From contig NC_133770.1 of NCBI RefSeq assembly GCF_003597395.2, positions 3,698,560 to 3,762,559 of the forward strand: a stretch of DNA of 64,000 nt, written 5' to 3'. Origin of the DNA: Chelonoidis abingdonii (lineage: Eukaryota; Chordata; Testudines; Testudinidae). The notes beneath the pieces were generated by a model. It had not been told where the DNA came from. It worked only from the letters and a program-made list of their open reading frames with translations, and did no database searches. A program made the translations under genes and the position numbers. Shown one piece after another: positions 1-11,321 of the stretch; positions within the stretch are counted from its first letter, which is position 1; every line of letters begins with the position of its first letter.

Positions 1-59
1 CATTGCCAGTGGACAGTGTGAAGGCCAAAACTATAGCTAGGTTAAAAAAAATTAGGTAA

Positions 60-246
60 ATTCGTGGAGGAAAGGTTCATCAATGGCTATAGCCAGGATG
101 GCCAAGGAATGCAACCCTATACACCAGATGTCCCTAAACCTCCAACTGCCTGGAGCATCTGGGACTGGCCACTGTCAGAAGACGGGATACTGGGCTAGAA
201 AGACCATTAGTCTGATCCAGTAGGGCCACTCTTATGCTCTTATGAC
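60..246 (+). repeat. CR1 LINE 3' end
   Basis: The sequence matches the familiar 3' end of amniote CR1 LINEs: a stretch reading gcc-agg-atgg, then cactgtcagaagacgggatac, gggctaga, and a run ending in repeated cttatg units. The same order of motifs recurs at 16420-16622 on this strand and inverted at 13308-13500. It is 5' truncated, as most CR1 copies are. Confidence 0.75.
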
Positions 247-818
247 ATTGGCAATGGGTATTTTTTTTTGTTTCCTAATTGTATTGCTCAAGTAAATAAG
301 ACACCCTCATATTCTTAAATTTTGCCTTTAGTTCTCATCAATCACAAAATCAGTTTTTAAAACACAGTATACAAAACAGAAATGATGATACAGAGGATGG
401 GTTAAACTCAGCAGCCAGAGAGGCACAGAGTGTTATCAAAAGGAAGGCTTTGTTAGGAAAGGGGTATTGTGAGGAATGACAGACATGCTTTGAGGAAAAT
501 CTACGAGGAAAACACAGGTGCTGAGTCTACTCTCACTCACAGTGGTGTAAATTAACAGTAACTCCACTGAAGTCAAAGGAGTAACACTCCCCTACATGAG
601 ATAAGAGTCAGGCCGCAAGCTGCTGAAATGGGGTAACCGCTATGGGACACAGGCCTTGAGCAGTCTCTGTACAGGGAGGGCTCCACCCATGTGATGTAGC
701 CACAGAAGAGATACTTGAATCACTGCCAATGCCACAGGTTCAAAAATCGTGAGCCAGGCCCCTCAAAATCATGATTTAAAAACTAATAAATGTTCAGGTT
801 TTTTTTGCCTTCTGAGAT
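247..818. other. Unassigned interval
   Basis: No coding exon is visible on either strand. Positions about 540-620 hold a segment with gtgtaaatta and ccactgaagtca, which resembles one arm of the short palindromic amniote MITE also seen at 31118-31206. The rest is unassigned. Confidence 0.4.
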
Positions 819-819
819 T

Positions 820-1013
820 TAGCACCTTAAAGACTAACAGGTTTATGTGGGCATAAGTTTTCATAGGCAGAAAACCCACTTCTTCAGATGCATGGAGTGA
901 AAATTACAAGCTGTATTTTTCACTCCATGCATCTCAAGAAGTGGGTTTTTTATCCACGAAAGCTTGTGCCCAAATAAATCTGTTAGTCTTTAAGGTGCCA
1001 CCGGACTTGGTCA
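820..1013. repeat. Foldback repeat of the Penelope-like/hammerhead family
   Basis: Two inverted arms face each other: about 820-905 (agcaccttaaagactaacag onward) and about 914-1013 (ending ctgttagtctttaaggtgcc). They meet at a short loop around atgcatggagtgaaaa. Each arm carries a decayed form of the hammerhead-like core found at 35372-35409. In the right arm CTGANGA is replaced by ctcaaga at about 932, and the GAAA box remains. It looks like an old, non-coding derivative of the element at 52346-53601. Confidence 0.6.
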
Positions 1014-1859
1014 CATTTTCAAGTTTTTCTCCATAACAAGGAACAGAAGTGTGTGTGTGTGTAGGGGGGTGGGGTGTTGGAGGTGTTAAACAAAAGCTTA
1101 GAGCCTCCTGTAATCAGTTGCCACTAAGAGATGGGTATTGAAAAACACCCAGTATCCCAAGACTTGAGACAAGATTGCAAGAGTTAGCAGCATCTTTTGG
1201 GTGGGAGTGAAGGTTCTGCTTCCTGATTAGTGTAAACATATTAAAAATCAGTAAGGAGAGAACCAATGCAAGAGGGACTGAAGCAGCACATGAGCAGCTG
1301 GAAGGAGAAAGCAAGAGCACCGTTACCCCACTGCCTGTCTCTACACATTGCAGTAGGGTCCATGTTAAAAGTGTGATTTGCTTCTTAATGATATTTACAA
1401 TATCCTGAACACTGTAGCATATACCTGCAAGCTCGCTGCGATGTACCAGTACGTGTCCCTATTGCTGGACTCATTCAAGAGGCCCTGTTAAGCCTTGGGT
1501 GACAGTGGACAATGCTAATTATAGTATATACATCAATATAAAATGAAATGAAAAGGCCAGGTGGTGTTGCAGGGGAGGTGGGAACAACCACCTTCTCACT
1601 CTGAAGGATGAGGTGACAGTGTTAACTTTAGGTCTTAAGAGTCATGATCAGATTTGTACATGTTACATGGTAATAAGCAGCTCAACTATTCCCCGGCCTC
1701 CCCCCCCCCCGCCACACACACACACACACACACACAGAGTAACCTGCCCAGATAGTTCCTGCATCAGGACTCGGGGAGAACATCTCTTTGAATTTACCGG
1801 CAGTACTAACTTCCCATCTGTTCCCAATTTTTTCAGGGCATTTCTCATTATCTCCCCTT
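1014..1859. other. Unassigned interval with microsatellites
   Basis: This holds a short GT run at about 1050-1060, a C run at 1697-1710 and a CA run at about 1714-1736. Nothing else is recognisable. It lies just past the inferred 3' end of gene 1. Confidence 0.5.
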
Positions 1860-1865
1860 TTTATT
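1860..1865 (-). promoter_or_regulatory. Candidate polyadenylation signal of gene 1
   Basis: TTTATT on the plus strand is AATAAA on the minus strand. It is about 580 nt past the gene 1 stop codon, a reasonable 3' UTR length. Such hexamers also occur by chance in AT-rich DNA, so this is only a candidate. Confidence 0.3.
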
Positions 1866-2446
1866 TTACTCCTGAGTCCCTCTTCTGCTGGAGTCACTAG
1901 AGAATTCACATGACCTCAAGGTGCGTGAAGGCTAAAGCGAGGGTTGCATTAGTAACAAGAGCAGACCAAGCCTCCGAAACTATATTGGACCTGGGCCACG
2001 AGGCTGAACTTGAGATGTCAGTTTATAGCTCAAGCAATTGCAATTCAGTCTCGTCCAGTGAGGCCCAGCGACAGGCCTTCTATACAGAGTGCCCATCCCC
2101 CTCTACTCCCAGTCATTCATGTCCCTTCCAGTTCTTCCTCACACGGTCCCGTCCACCTGCCATCGTGTGGGGATGTTTCCCAAGCAGAAGCTGGTTCCCC
2201 TGCGTGTCCCCACGGTGCCGTTGCTGCATTTTCAGTTGAGAGAGAAGAATCCTCCTCAGCTAGTGTCCCTGGTTCCCCTTTCAGGCGGTGACAGAAGGAA
2301 GTCCACTGGCTGGGTTTCCACCTCTCCTCCAGGGGCTCAGACACAGTCAGATCTGATGAGGTGACGCTCTCTCTAAACCATGGACGTTTCAACTCCTCCT
2401 CTTGCCTTTTGTCCGACTAACGCACCTGCTACGTTAACTCCACTGG

Positions 2447-3567
2447 CTACCACGTATCTTCCGTCTTTACAACCAGGAGTCCGGCCTCTGCTCCCTGGCC
2501 GGCGCTCCGAGAAACCTCTGGATGCCCTTGCTCTGTGCTGTGGAGACTCAGATGTTCTGTCAGAGATTCCTCGTATCGGAAGCTTTTCTCACATGTGCCA
2601 CACTGATGTGGCCACTCCCTGACATGGACCTGCTGGTGCGTCTCTAGCTCAGGCTTCCCCGTGAAGCTTTTTCCACACTCAATGTGGCATTTCAGCCCTT
2701 CTCCCGGGTCATTACCCTGATGATCGACAGACCCAACGTGGCTTTTAGCAGCCGGGCCGTCCTGGTGGGGTCTCTCTTCCACGTGATTTCTTTGGTGCTT
2801 CATGAAGCTCGTCCTGAGCATGAAGCTCTTGCTGCACTCAGTGCACTGGAAGGGCCGCTCGCCGGTGTGCAGGCGCTGGTGGTTGAGCAGGTACACCTTG
2901 CGGCTGTAGCTCTTGTCACACTTGGTGCACTTGTAAGGCCACTCTCCCGTGTGGATGCGGTAGTGGTTGTTGAGCTTGGACTTCTCGCTGAAGCTGTTGT
3001 CGCACTGGGTGCACTTGTAGGGGCGCTCGCCTGTGTGCAGGCGCTGGTGCGAGTTGAGCACGGCCTTCTGCCGGAAGCTTTTCTCGCACACCGTGCACTG
3101 GAAGGGCCGCTCCCCTGTGTGCACACGCTGGTGGTTAAGCAGATACACCTTGCGGCTGTAGCTCTTCTCGCACTCGCTGCACTTGTAGGGCTTCTCCCCA
3201 CGGTGAATCATCTGGTGTCGCAGCAGGTCTGACTGGCAGTTGAAGCTCTTCTCGCACTCGGTGCACTTGTAGGGCCGCACCTTGGCGTGGCTCCGCAGAT
3301 GCTTGACCAAATTCCCCTTCAGCCGGAAGCTTTTCCCGCATTCACTGCAGGCAAAGGGCTTCTCCCCCGGCTGCACTACGAAGCCCTTGAGCAGGCTGAA
3401 GTCTCGGCCACACTGGGTTGATTGCTCCATTCTGATGACTGCAGGGTTAGACAGCTGTGCAGCCACTCCCTGCTGTAGGCTCTGCAAAACCTCCGCTTGT
3501 GGTTCTAACTTTTCCAGACATCCTTCCTGGAGCTTCTCCTCCTCTTTGCTTGCTGTCCCATCATTTG
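2447..3567 (-). CDS. Gene 1 terminal exon: nine C2H2 zinc fingers
   Basis: This is the last coding exon of gene 1, the DNA-binding part of a DUF3669-KRAB-type nuclear transcription factor. The exon begins after CTAG at 3568-3569 in phase 1 (G|CA AAT GAT), matching the phase of the linker exons. About 80 acidic, glutamine-rich residues precede the fingers. Fingers 1-7 follow at 28-residue spacing with TGE[RK]P-type linkers and complete C-x2-C-x12-H-x3-H ligands. After a roughly 30-residue gap come an eighth finger with one extra residue between its cysteines (CHIEC) and a ninth normal one. Fingers 3 and 6 have identical recognition residues (R,V,Y,N at -1,2,3,6), suggesting internal duplication of the 3-4 pair. 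The open frame has no stops, which argues for recent constraint, although exons 1 and 3 of this gene have problems. Confidence 0.88.
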
Positions 3568-4699
3568 CTAGATTACAGAGAGAGAGAGAGAGAGAGATGG
3601 GCATTAGTGCTTTGATCTGGAAAGAAAGCTTTCCTGGCTAAGAGATGCTGTGCAGAAAAAACCCTGACGCTTTTTAATGGCCCAATGAATAATTTATTGC
3701 CTCAGTGTATGAACTCAACAGACCTGAAGTAGGGCTGGTCTTGGCTTGAAATCTTGTGTGCTAGACAGCGCAATTTGGGTTGGATGTCATGACACTTCTA
3801 GCTCACATACCTCCTGCATCACAGCACGACTGATGTTATGAGCCTGAAACCACCACTCCAAGCTGGGTGTCGAGGAGTAAACATTTCCCCGCAGAAGGAA
3901 TGGGGGCAAGGTAAAGAAGGGGCCCCGTTCTTCTGCATCCCATCAAATACTCAAACACAGGATCAACTGCTCTCATTAGTCACACGGGGGGGAGCTGTGA
4001 CTGACATCCACTATTATGTAATGTCTATACATTTACAATGGGGTTATTAGACTGTAAGCATCAGGTCAGGCTATGCCTGCTACCATAATGAGAGTAGATG
4101 GTACTACCTGTGGCTCCTCAAACCCACTGCTTTGTGGGTAGTCTGGGAGGGCATAAGGCTAAGGGAGCAAATCCTCACAGAAAAGCCCCACTGCCTTGTG
4201 GGTGAATTCAGGGGAATGTAAATCTATGCGAGTAAACTCAGATAGAAAATCTGCAGGGGAGCCCCAAAGGCGGTCAGGTACTAATATTTTAGTATCTTTC
4301 CGGCAACTCCTGCAGCAGATCAGGTACCAGACGTATTGCTTCTTCCTCTCCTCTGGATTTTACCAGTGATGCCGAGAGGCGGGTCCTGATGCATGGGCAA
4401 CTCAGGGCCTCCATATCATTTTCCCAGGCTTGCGCCCTGGAGAGGTACTCCAGCTTCACCTCAAGCGTCAACACGACTTGGGAGGCAGCAGTCACCGGTT
4501 CTAAGCTCTTACTCTATTGGCGTAGAGTTGAGCACCAGCGGCTGTCTCTGATGGTGGGAGAGATCATCATATCTTACTGGACAACAACCGCCCACCATAA
4601 AACTGGACAGCCCCTAGACTATAGGGTGTTGTCCTGCCACAGTCTGCCTGCTTCAAATGGGTGCTTGGAGCTTAGAATTTTATAACTTGACAAGGGCCC
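3568..4699. other. Intron of gene 1, unassigned part
   Basis: An AG dinucleotide run at about 3577-3597 sits just upstream of the terminal exon acceptor. The remaining sequence up to the LINE at 4700 has no coding exon or repeat that I recognise with confidence. Confidence 0.5.
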
Positions 4700-7600
4700 T
4701 GTGACCAATGCACCAGGTAAATCAAGTAAAAGAAAGAAAACTTCCTTAAAGATAGGGTGCTGGAACGTTCACACCATAACAACTGGATTGCCTGAGGACC
4801 TTCAACAGGTCAACGATGCATGTAAAACTCCCGTGATCAACGACGAGCTGAAACAATTCAACGTGGATATCGCATCCCTCCAAGAAGCTCAGCTAGCATC
4901 AAGCGGATCTCTCAGAGAAAAAAAGACTACACATTTATCTGGCAGGAGAAATGTACAGAAGAAACACGAGAGAACGGAGTGGGATTTACCATCAAGAACT
5001 CACTTTGGGGGATGACTGAGCCACCTACAAATGGATCAGAGAGAATTTTGGCACCACACTTGTTCACATCTGAGGGCCCAGTCAACCTTGTGAGTGTGTA
5101 TGCCCCAACACTCCCCTGTCTTCTGACATCAAGGATCAGTTCTACAACCAGTTGGACACCACCATCAGCAGGACTGTAAAACACAAATATGTTTTCCTGC
5201 TAGGGGACTTAATGCAAGGATGGGAGCTGATCATAAAGCATGGACCAACTGTCTTGGTCAACACGGAACTGGTAAGATAAATGTAAACAATCAGAGACTG
5301 CTAGAATTTCATTCCTATTATCTCGGTGTAACAAACTTATTCTTCCAGACAAGGTCGCAACACAAAGTGTCTTGGAAACATCCCAGATCTGGCCACTGGC
5401 ACCAAGTGGATCTTATTATCACAAGGCATGCCAACCTTAACATTGTCCTCATTACCCACAGTTATCAAAATGCTGACTGCAACACAGACAATTCTCTGGC
5501 ATGCAGCAAGATCAAACTTAAACCAAAGAAAATACACAAATCTAAAGTAAAAGGATGTCTTTGTATTAACCTCAGTGTCATAGCGAACCAAGAAAAGTCA
5601 CAGCAGTACAAGAACACAGATAATGTTTTGACTTCAAGGTCCCAGAGACACAGACAAGGTTTTCATCTTGAGGCTAAAAGACCAAGAACATCAAGACACT
5701 TGATCACAGCCTTGGACAAGCCAAAACACTACTCACGCTTGTACTACAACAGGCCCTTGCCTCCAGTGATTGTGCCACAAGCACCCAGCTGAAGCGGGAG
5801 CAACTGAAGAACACAATCTACGATGCAGCTGTGTGTCTTTAGTAAGAAGGAAAACAAGACCAATGACTGGTTTGACGCATATTCCAGTGTCTTGACACCA
5901 GCCACAGAAGCTAAACGCACAGCCCAGACCAACTACAAGAGATACCTAAATGAAAAAGCCTTACTAGTGTTGAGAGTGGCAAAAACCAAGGTACAACAAA
6001 CTGCTCGACACTGCGCCAATGACTATTGGCTGCACTTATGTGAAAGCATCCAAGTAGCAGCTGATGCAGACAACATCAGAAACATGTATTACGGGATCAA
6101 GAAAGCCTTAGGTCCAACTTCAAAGAAGACAGCCCCATTGAAATCAACAACAGGGGAAACAATCAATGACCGCACTAAGCAGATGGATCGCTGTGTAGAA
6201 TATCACTCTGAGCTTTACTCTCATTAAAATATTGTTACGGACATAGCCATCACCACCATCAAAAGCCTGCTTGTTATGAACTAACTCGACAATGAACCAA
6301 CTGTCCAGGAGCTTAGCCTTGCCATAGATGGCCTCCCCATTGGAAAGGCCCCTGGAAAAAAAATACATACTGTCTGAGGTCATAAAATGCAGAAAATCTG
6401 TTCTACTGCAACATCTTCATAAGTTGCTCTGCCTGTGCTGGAAAGAAGGCAAAGTAGCATAAGAAATGAGAGACATCAACATCATCACTCTATAAAGACA
6501 AGGGTGACAGGAGTGACTATAACAACTATCATGACATTTCCGTTCTTAGTATTATGGGAAAAGCCTTTGCCTGAGTTGTCTAGAATAGACTTCAGACCCT
6601 TGCAGGCAGAATCTATCCTGAATCACAGTGCGGCTTCAGAGCTGAAAGATCTACTTTCGACAATCTCCTCTACTGAAACAACTACAAGAGAAATGCAGGG
6701 AACAAAAGAAACCGCTCTACATAGCCTTCATCGATCTCACAAAGGCTTTTGACTTTGTCAGTGGAAGCGGGCTATTTCCACTTCTAGAAAAGACTGGATG
6801 CCCCCCCCCCAAGCTCTTAAGCATGATTCGATCCCTCCACGAAAACATGTACACCACAGTCCAATATGACGGCTCAGTGTTCTGAGGCTTTCAAGATTCG
6901 TAGTGGTGTTAAGCAAGGCTCTGTACTTGCCCCAGTTCTCTTTGGGATGATCTTCTCCCTGCTACTGAAACAAGCATTGGTTCCTCAACTAGGGGAATCT
7001 ACTTGCACACAAGGTCTGATGGAAAGCTGTTCAATCTTGAAAGACTCAGATTTAAAACCAAGACTTGGGAGGCCCTTATACAACACCTTCTCTTCGCTGA
7101 CGATGCAGCAGTGACAACCCACACAGAAGCTCACCTTCAAAGCCTAATGGACAGTTCTTCCAAAGCCTGTCAAGACTTCAGGCTTACTATAAGCCTAAAA
7201 AAGACATGCCAAGGAGCTGAGGAAACACCCGCCATCAAGATCAACAACTATGAACTCTAAGTGTTGAATGAGTTCACATACCTGGGGTCCACTATCGCAA
7301 TCAACCTTTCACTTGAAATGGAACTCAACATCTCCATTGGAAAAGCCACCACAACAATGTCTAGACCAAACAAGAGGGTCTGGTAAAACAACAAACTGAC
7401 AGAACACACAAAGATCTGTGTGTAGCATGCATGTGTTATCAGCACACTTTTGTATGGGAGCGAGACAGGGACCTGATAAAAAGAGGCTCAACAGCTTTCA
7501 TATGCGTTGCCTTCATTGAATCTTTGGACTCTCCTGGAGGGATAGTCACCAACACTGAGGTGCTCAAACGGGCCAGCATACCCAGCATGCAAACACTCCT

Positions 7601-8160
7601 CCAACAGAGACACCTCCGCTAGCTTAGGCATGTGTGCAGAATGAATGATGGGCACATCCCAAAGGACATCCTCTACAGCAAACTGGAAATAGACCCAAAG
7701 GACTCCCAAAATTGCATTTCAAGGATGTGTGCAAGCGAGACCTCAAAGAAGTGGATGTGGATGTGGACAAATGGGAAGATCACACTCAAGACCATAGCCT
7801 TTGGAAACAAGAGCTTAACAAAAGGTCTCCGGAGTTCCAAGAGGAAGACATCCAGTTCAGGAGAGGAGAAAAGAGCTTGCAGAAGGCAGAGCCCAAAGGG
7901 TCAAGACACCACCTTTAAATGTGACAGATGCGGCAGAGATTCTCTCTCTCAAGTGGGTCTCTTTAGCCATAAAACCAACTGAGTAAATTCTTTACCTCTC
8001 AGGGGCGCACACCTATGGGCTCCCAAAACTGAAAGATGCCTACTACTATTAGACTGTAAACCCTTTAGGGCAGAGATTATCTTTTTCTTGTGTGTTCACA
8101 CAGCAGCTAGCACAATGGGGCCCTGCTTCAGGACTGCAATACAAACAACAAACGATCACT
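4700..8160 (+). mobile_element. Degenerate LINE with endonuclease, reverse transcriptase and L2-like 3' tail
   Basis: Translated pieces in changing frames give the domain order of an APE-type non-LTR retrotransposon. An endonuclease start (KIGCWNVHT) is at about 4755. A reverse transcriptase segment with SGVKQGSVLAP lies at about 6900, and the catalytic FADDA box at about 7095. A C-terminal CDRCGRD..S..GLFSH knuckle is at about 7920-7970. Many stops and frameshifts make it inactive. The 3' region after 7985 contains ttagactgtaaaccctttagggcagag and agctagcacaatggggccctg, motifs typical of L2/MIR-type tails. The family assignment is tentative. It is inserted in the last intron of gene 1, opposite to gene orientation. 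Confidence 0.78.
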
Positions 8161-8261
8161 TAGAACAGTTAAGAGCACACAGAGGCGGAGGAGCTCCGAG
8201 GAGCCGCAGGTAGCTACTCCGCTCACCTCCTTTGAGATGTTTCAATCCCTTAGAGCCCCAC

Positions 8262-8990
8262 TGGGACACACTGACACTTCAATATTCACCACTGTCATGT
8301 AGTTAGGGTATCTTTTGTACAAAGTCTGTCTTGTGAGGTATCACTCTAAAAGTCTTGCTCTGCTAGACATTAATATCTCGTTGGATTGTATGTGCTATTG
8401 TCGTATGTGAAGTTATGAAGTTTGGCTATGTATGTGTTACTGAGACACGTTGGGTTGAAACATCCACAAGCACCCTTTCAGGTACAACAGTAAAAAGGCC
8501 AAACAATGTTACTGGCTTATTGAGGAAATACACACAAACACAAGGATTACCCCAGGAACCGTCTACAATAGAAAGCTCTCAGAGATAGCACTGCACAATG
8601 TCTGACCCAGGTCACAGCAAAAGAGCTTTCCAGCAAGTGGGGAGAAGATATAAAAGGGGGAAAATGACATCATGGGGGGGGACCTCACTCTCTCTGCAAC
8701 AACACTCCTGGAAATACCTGGGGCCCAAGAACTGAACTGTGGGAAGTGATGGTCCCCGGCTAGAAGGATTTTTAACCTGAGTATGAAAACCTGGGCAAAC
8801 CAAGGCAGTTTGTGCCTTATGAATCTGCCAGCCCATTTATCATTCAGGGTGAGAATTTGCTAATTTATATCCTTCCTATGTAGTGATTTAAGCTCAGTTT
8901 GCAGGTTTTGTTTATTTACTAAGGTAATCTGCTTTGGTCTATTTGCTATCACTCATGATTACTTCAAATTATCTTTTGTAGTTAAACTTT
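8262..8990 (+). mobile_element. LTR-like element with TATA box
   Basis: The segment resembles a retroviral or other LTR: a strong TATA box (gatataaaaggggg at about 8648), then about 180 nt, then an AT-rich region resembling R/U5. Ends are not sharply defined and I see no target-site duplication, so the boundaries are approximate. No associated gag or pol coding sequence is visible, so it would be a solo or fragmentary LTR. Confidence 0.4.
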
Positions 8991-9461
8991 TTTTTTTCTC
9001 TAAAACCAGTTTGTGGAATTCATAACTGGGGGGCAAAAAGCCATGCATCTCTCTCTCCACATTGAGGGAGAGATTGAATTTTATGAACTTGTGCTGTACA
9101 GTTCTTTTGGGTTTACATCGGGGGGTGGGGGTGGGGAAGGCACTTGAGTAACTGGGCAGTTCCTTAGCTGAGCCTTCCCACGCAGAGCTGATCTCCGTGT
9201 CTGTGTGTTTCTGCACCTGGGGGTGTCCTTACCCGTATGTGTGCTGGTAAAGTGCAGCCTGAAGCCTGGGGAAGGGCTTGACAGGCTGCATAGCAGTACA
9301 GTGTTAAAGGAACCCAGGCTGGTGGGTCAGGCAGGCGCAGTGGAACCCTAGTACATCAGGAGGCATCCCAGAGCAGGAGGGCAACCCGTCACACCCACTC
9401 CCCCCCAAAGCCAATGGGAATTTTGCACAAGAGCAGCCTGCAGGATCAATTCACTGCTCAC
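8991..9461. other. Intron of gene 1, unassigned part
   Basis: No exon, tRNA or well-bounded repeat is apparent. A G-rich tract at about 9120-9137 is the only simple-sequence feature. Confidence 0.4.
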
Positions 9462-9566
9462 CCATGTTGAAGCCTGTGAGAATTCTTCCTTCCCCCAATT
9501 CCTGATGGTCCCCAACATATGGTTCTTCCTCTTGTTTGATCCAGGGTAAAGGGGCAAATATGGAAA
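9462..9566 (-). CDS. Gene 1 exon 6: class-2 linker exon
   Basis: This 105-nt exon reads, in phase 1, as VSIFAPLPWIKQEEEPYVGD and onward, ending in ATG G. The acceptor is ACCAG at 9567-9571 and the donor is GG|GTGAGC at 9461. The IKQEEEP motif matches the second linker of mammalian ZNF282-type proteins and the gene 2 exon at 26688-26792. It joins the KRAB box to the fingers and is probably unstructured. Length and phase keep the reading frame. Confidence 0.72.
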
Positions 9567-9806
9567 CTGGTGATTATGTTAATGAGAAACAGAAACAAAT
9601 TAGTGTGTGTTTTACCAACACCTATTGACCTCTTTCTGCAAAGGATTTGGGGTTACAGCTGTCTGGGATGGGTGGAAGGGTGAGTAACATTTTGTGAAGA
9701 GAAGGAAGAACAGATGAGAAAACACATCCAGACAGATGCGGTTATACAAGTTGATGGGCCAGGCGCTGTTCACTCCCCTGAGTCCGAGTTCGAACCCATT
9801 GCTCAC

Positions 9807-9920
9807 CTGTGCTGGGCTCCAGGGGAATTTCTCTGTCCGCCGAACCCCCCTGGACCGCGATACACGGCTCCTCCCCTCCTTCAGCCCAGGGCAGGATGTC
9901 AGGGTTGGAAATGGCATGGC
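9807..9920 (-). CDS. Gene 1 exon 5: class-1 linker exon
   Basis: A 114-nt phase 1-1 exon encoding GHAISNPDILPWAEGGEEPC followed by a charged tail that ends in PSTG. The acceptor is ATAG at 9921-9924 and the donor is ACAG|GTGAGC at 9806. It is homologous to the [DY]-A-[IV]-S-K-P-D-[IV]-L-S-[RQ]-I-E-R-G-E-E exon that follows KRAB in this family. Divergence at the start (GHA for DYA) and at P-W-A-E suggests relaxed constraint. Confidence 0.75.
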
Positions 9921-10592
9921 CTATTGATGGAGACAGAGATGAGGGGAAATGAGTGTTTTATTCATAGTCACCAGGCCCTTACATGTGATTTTAAACCTGA
10001 GCTGAACAGAGGCAGAACTGGTGATCCTCACGAAAGCAGATCTCTGCTAGGAAATGGATTGCTTTTCCTGGGGGAGCCTAAGGAATCCTCACACTTCTGT
10101 AATATTGTTCCCTGCAGGGCCACACAGCTGCTCCTGCCATGCCCACTTTTCATCCTCTTGTCTCAGTGGGTTCACTTCTGCCTGGGCAGAGGTTAGGGTG
10201 AAAAGGGGGCTTGGCAGGGGCTGAGACAGGGCGTGGCTGGACGTAGGTTTTAAAGTGCAAATCCAGTTCATGAAAACGATGCGCCTGGCAGGTAATTTGA
10301 GGGCTCTGAGAGACTCCTATTGCCAGCCAGGAGTAGCAGTTCACCTGAGCGTGCTCTGGAGCTCCACTTCCAACAGGGAGTTCAGAGCCTCATATGCTAA
10401 CCACAGGGCGCTTTGTGGCCCACTGGCCTGCAGCCCCGCTCCTGTCAACTTCCTTCAGCTTGTTGGATGATGAGTAACAACGCACTGGGCTCAGCAGCCC
10501 TGCCGACGACTCTCACGCAGCCCTCACCCAAACCCTGCATTGTCAACCCCTTACAGTGGATGTGTGGGTTTGTGATACTTGGTAGAACTCAC

Positions 10593-10748
10593 CTGCGCTG
10601 GGGTCCACAGGCATTTCTCTTTCCACCAGCCCTTCCTTCTTCTGGACTCTTCCCTCCAATCCTTCCAGAGATTCCCACTGATCCCCAACACACGGCTCCT
10701 CCCCTCGCTCAATGCGCGATAAAACGTCTGGCTTAGAAACAGCATAGT
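10593..10748 (-). CDS. Gene 1 exon 4: extended class-1 linker exon
   Basis: The homologue of the exon after the KRAB box, reading [20 protein letters not shown]. It is 156 nt rather than the usual 114, because 14 extra codons (around W-E-S-L-E-G-L-E-G) lie in its second half. The acceptor is GACAG at 10749-10751 and the donor is GCGCAG|GTGAGT at 10592. The extra length is a multiple of three, so phase 1-1 is kept. An alternative acceptor, CTAAG|CCAGAC, lies 17 nt into the exon and would suit the shortened KRAB exon of this gene. Confidence 0.82.
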
Positions 10749-11154
10749 CTGTCCACGGTAGCAGATGTTAAGGGAACATCATGGCCTATTAATATTCACT
10801 GCAAATAACACTAAATGATTTTAAACCAGCTCCCCTTCTCTCGGTGGAGCTGATGACAAATCTGAAAGGAGGCCAATACCTAATAAGGATCCTGTAAAAA
10901 GAGGATACCATTCCTTGTGGAGGTTGGGTGTGCTCCCAGCAGAAGAGCCGGGGGTTGCTGCATAGAAGGGGAGTTGATATGCCAGAGCCAGTTGAGGGAG
11001 GAATGCTCAATGCTGTATTACCAGGTGACACAAAAGAAGAGGTTACTTACCTCACAGTAACTTTAGTTCTTCGAGATGTTTTATCCCTATGGGTATGCTC
11101 ACCATAAGATGCACGTGTAACCAACTTGCCTAAGAGGGAGATATCTCTTTAAGA
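10749..11154. other. Intron 3 of gene 1, with a turtle repeat fragment
   Basis: At about 11038-11110 the sequence (ggttacttacctcacagtaac, then ttcgagatg, then tccctatggg) is a repeat fragment that is partly repeated inverted at about 12595-12685 (aggtaagtaacctctcc, then gtccctatggatgctcc). The class is not certain. Confidence 0.4.
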
Positions 11155-11313
11155 CAGTGGATCTTAACCCTCAGCCCAATCAGCACACAGCTGTGGCCCA
11201 TGTGACATTCCCAGGGCCATACAGGTAGTCTATATATTGCGTGGATGCAGCTCACATAATATATAGAGAACTACATATGTGGCCCACAATGGTGAATCGG
11301 TAGAGAACCACTG
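11155..11313. mobile_element. Short hAT-type MITE with perfect 8-bp TSD
   Basis: The element begins CAGTGGATCTTAACC and ends GAGAACCACTG, giving inverted termini of the hAT CAGNGG type. CTTTAAGA flanks it on both sides (11147-11154 and 11314-11321), a perfect 8-bp target-site duplication. There is no coding capacity in its 159 bp. It lies in intron 3 of gene 1. Confidence 0.88.
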
Positions 11314-11321
11314 CTTTAAGA

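Noticed and set aside
2684..3232. A 182-residue plus-strand frame with V-L-V-V-E-Q/V-H-L-A-A-V repeats
   Set aside because: It is the mirror of the gene 1 fingers: the period equals the 28-residue finger repeat.
4700..8160. A host gene with endonuclease and reverse transcriptase domains
   Set aside because: Frames change many times, there are internal stops, and the tail is that of a LINE.
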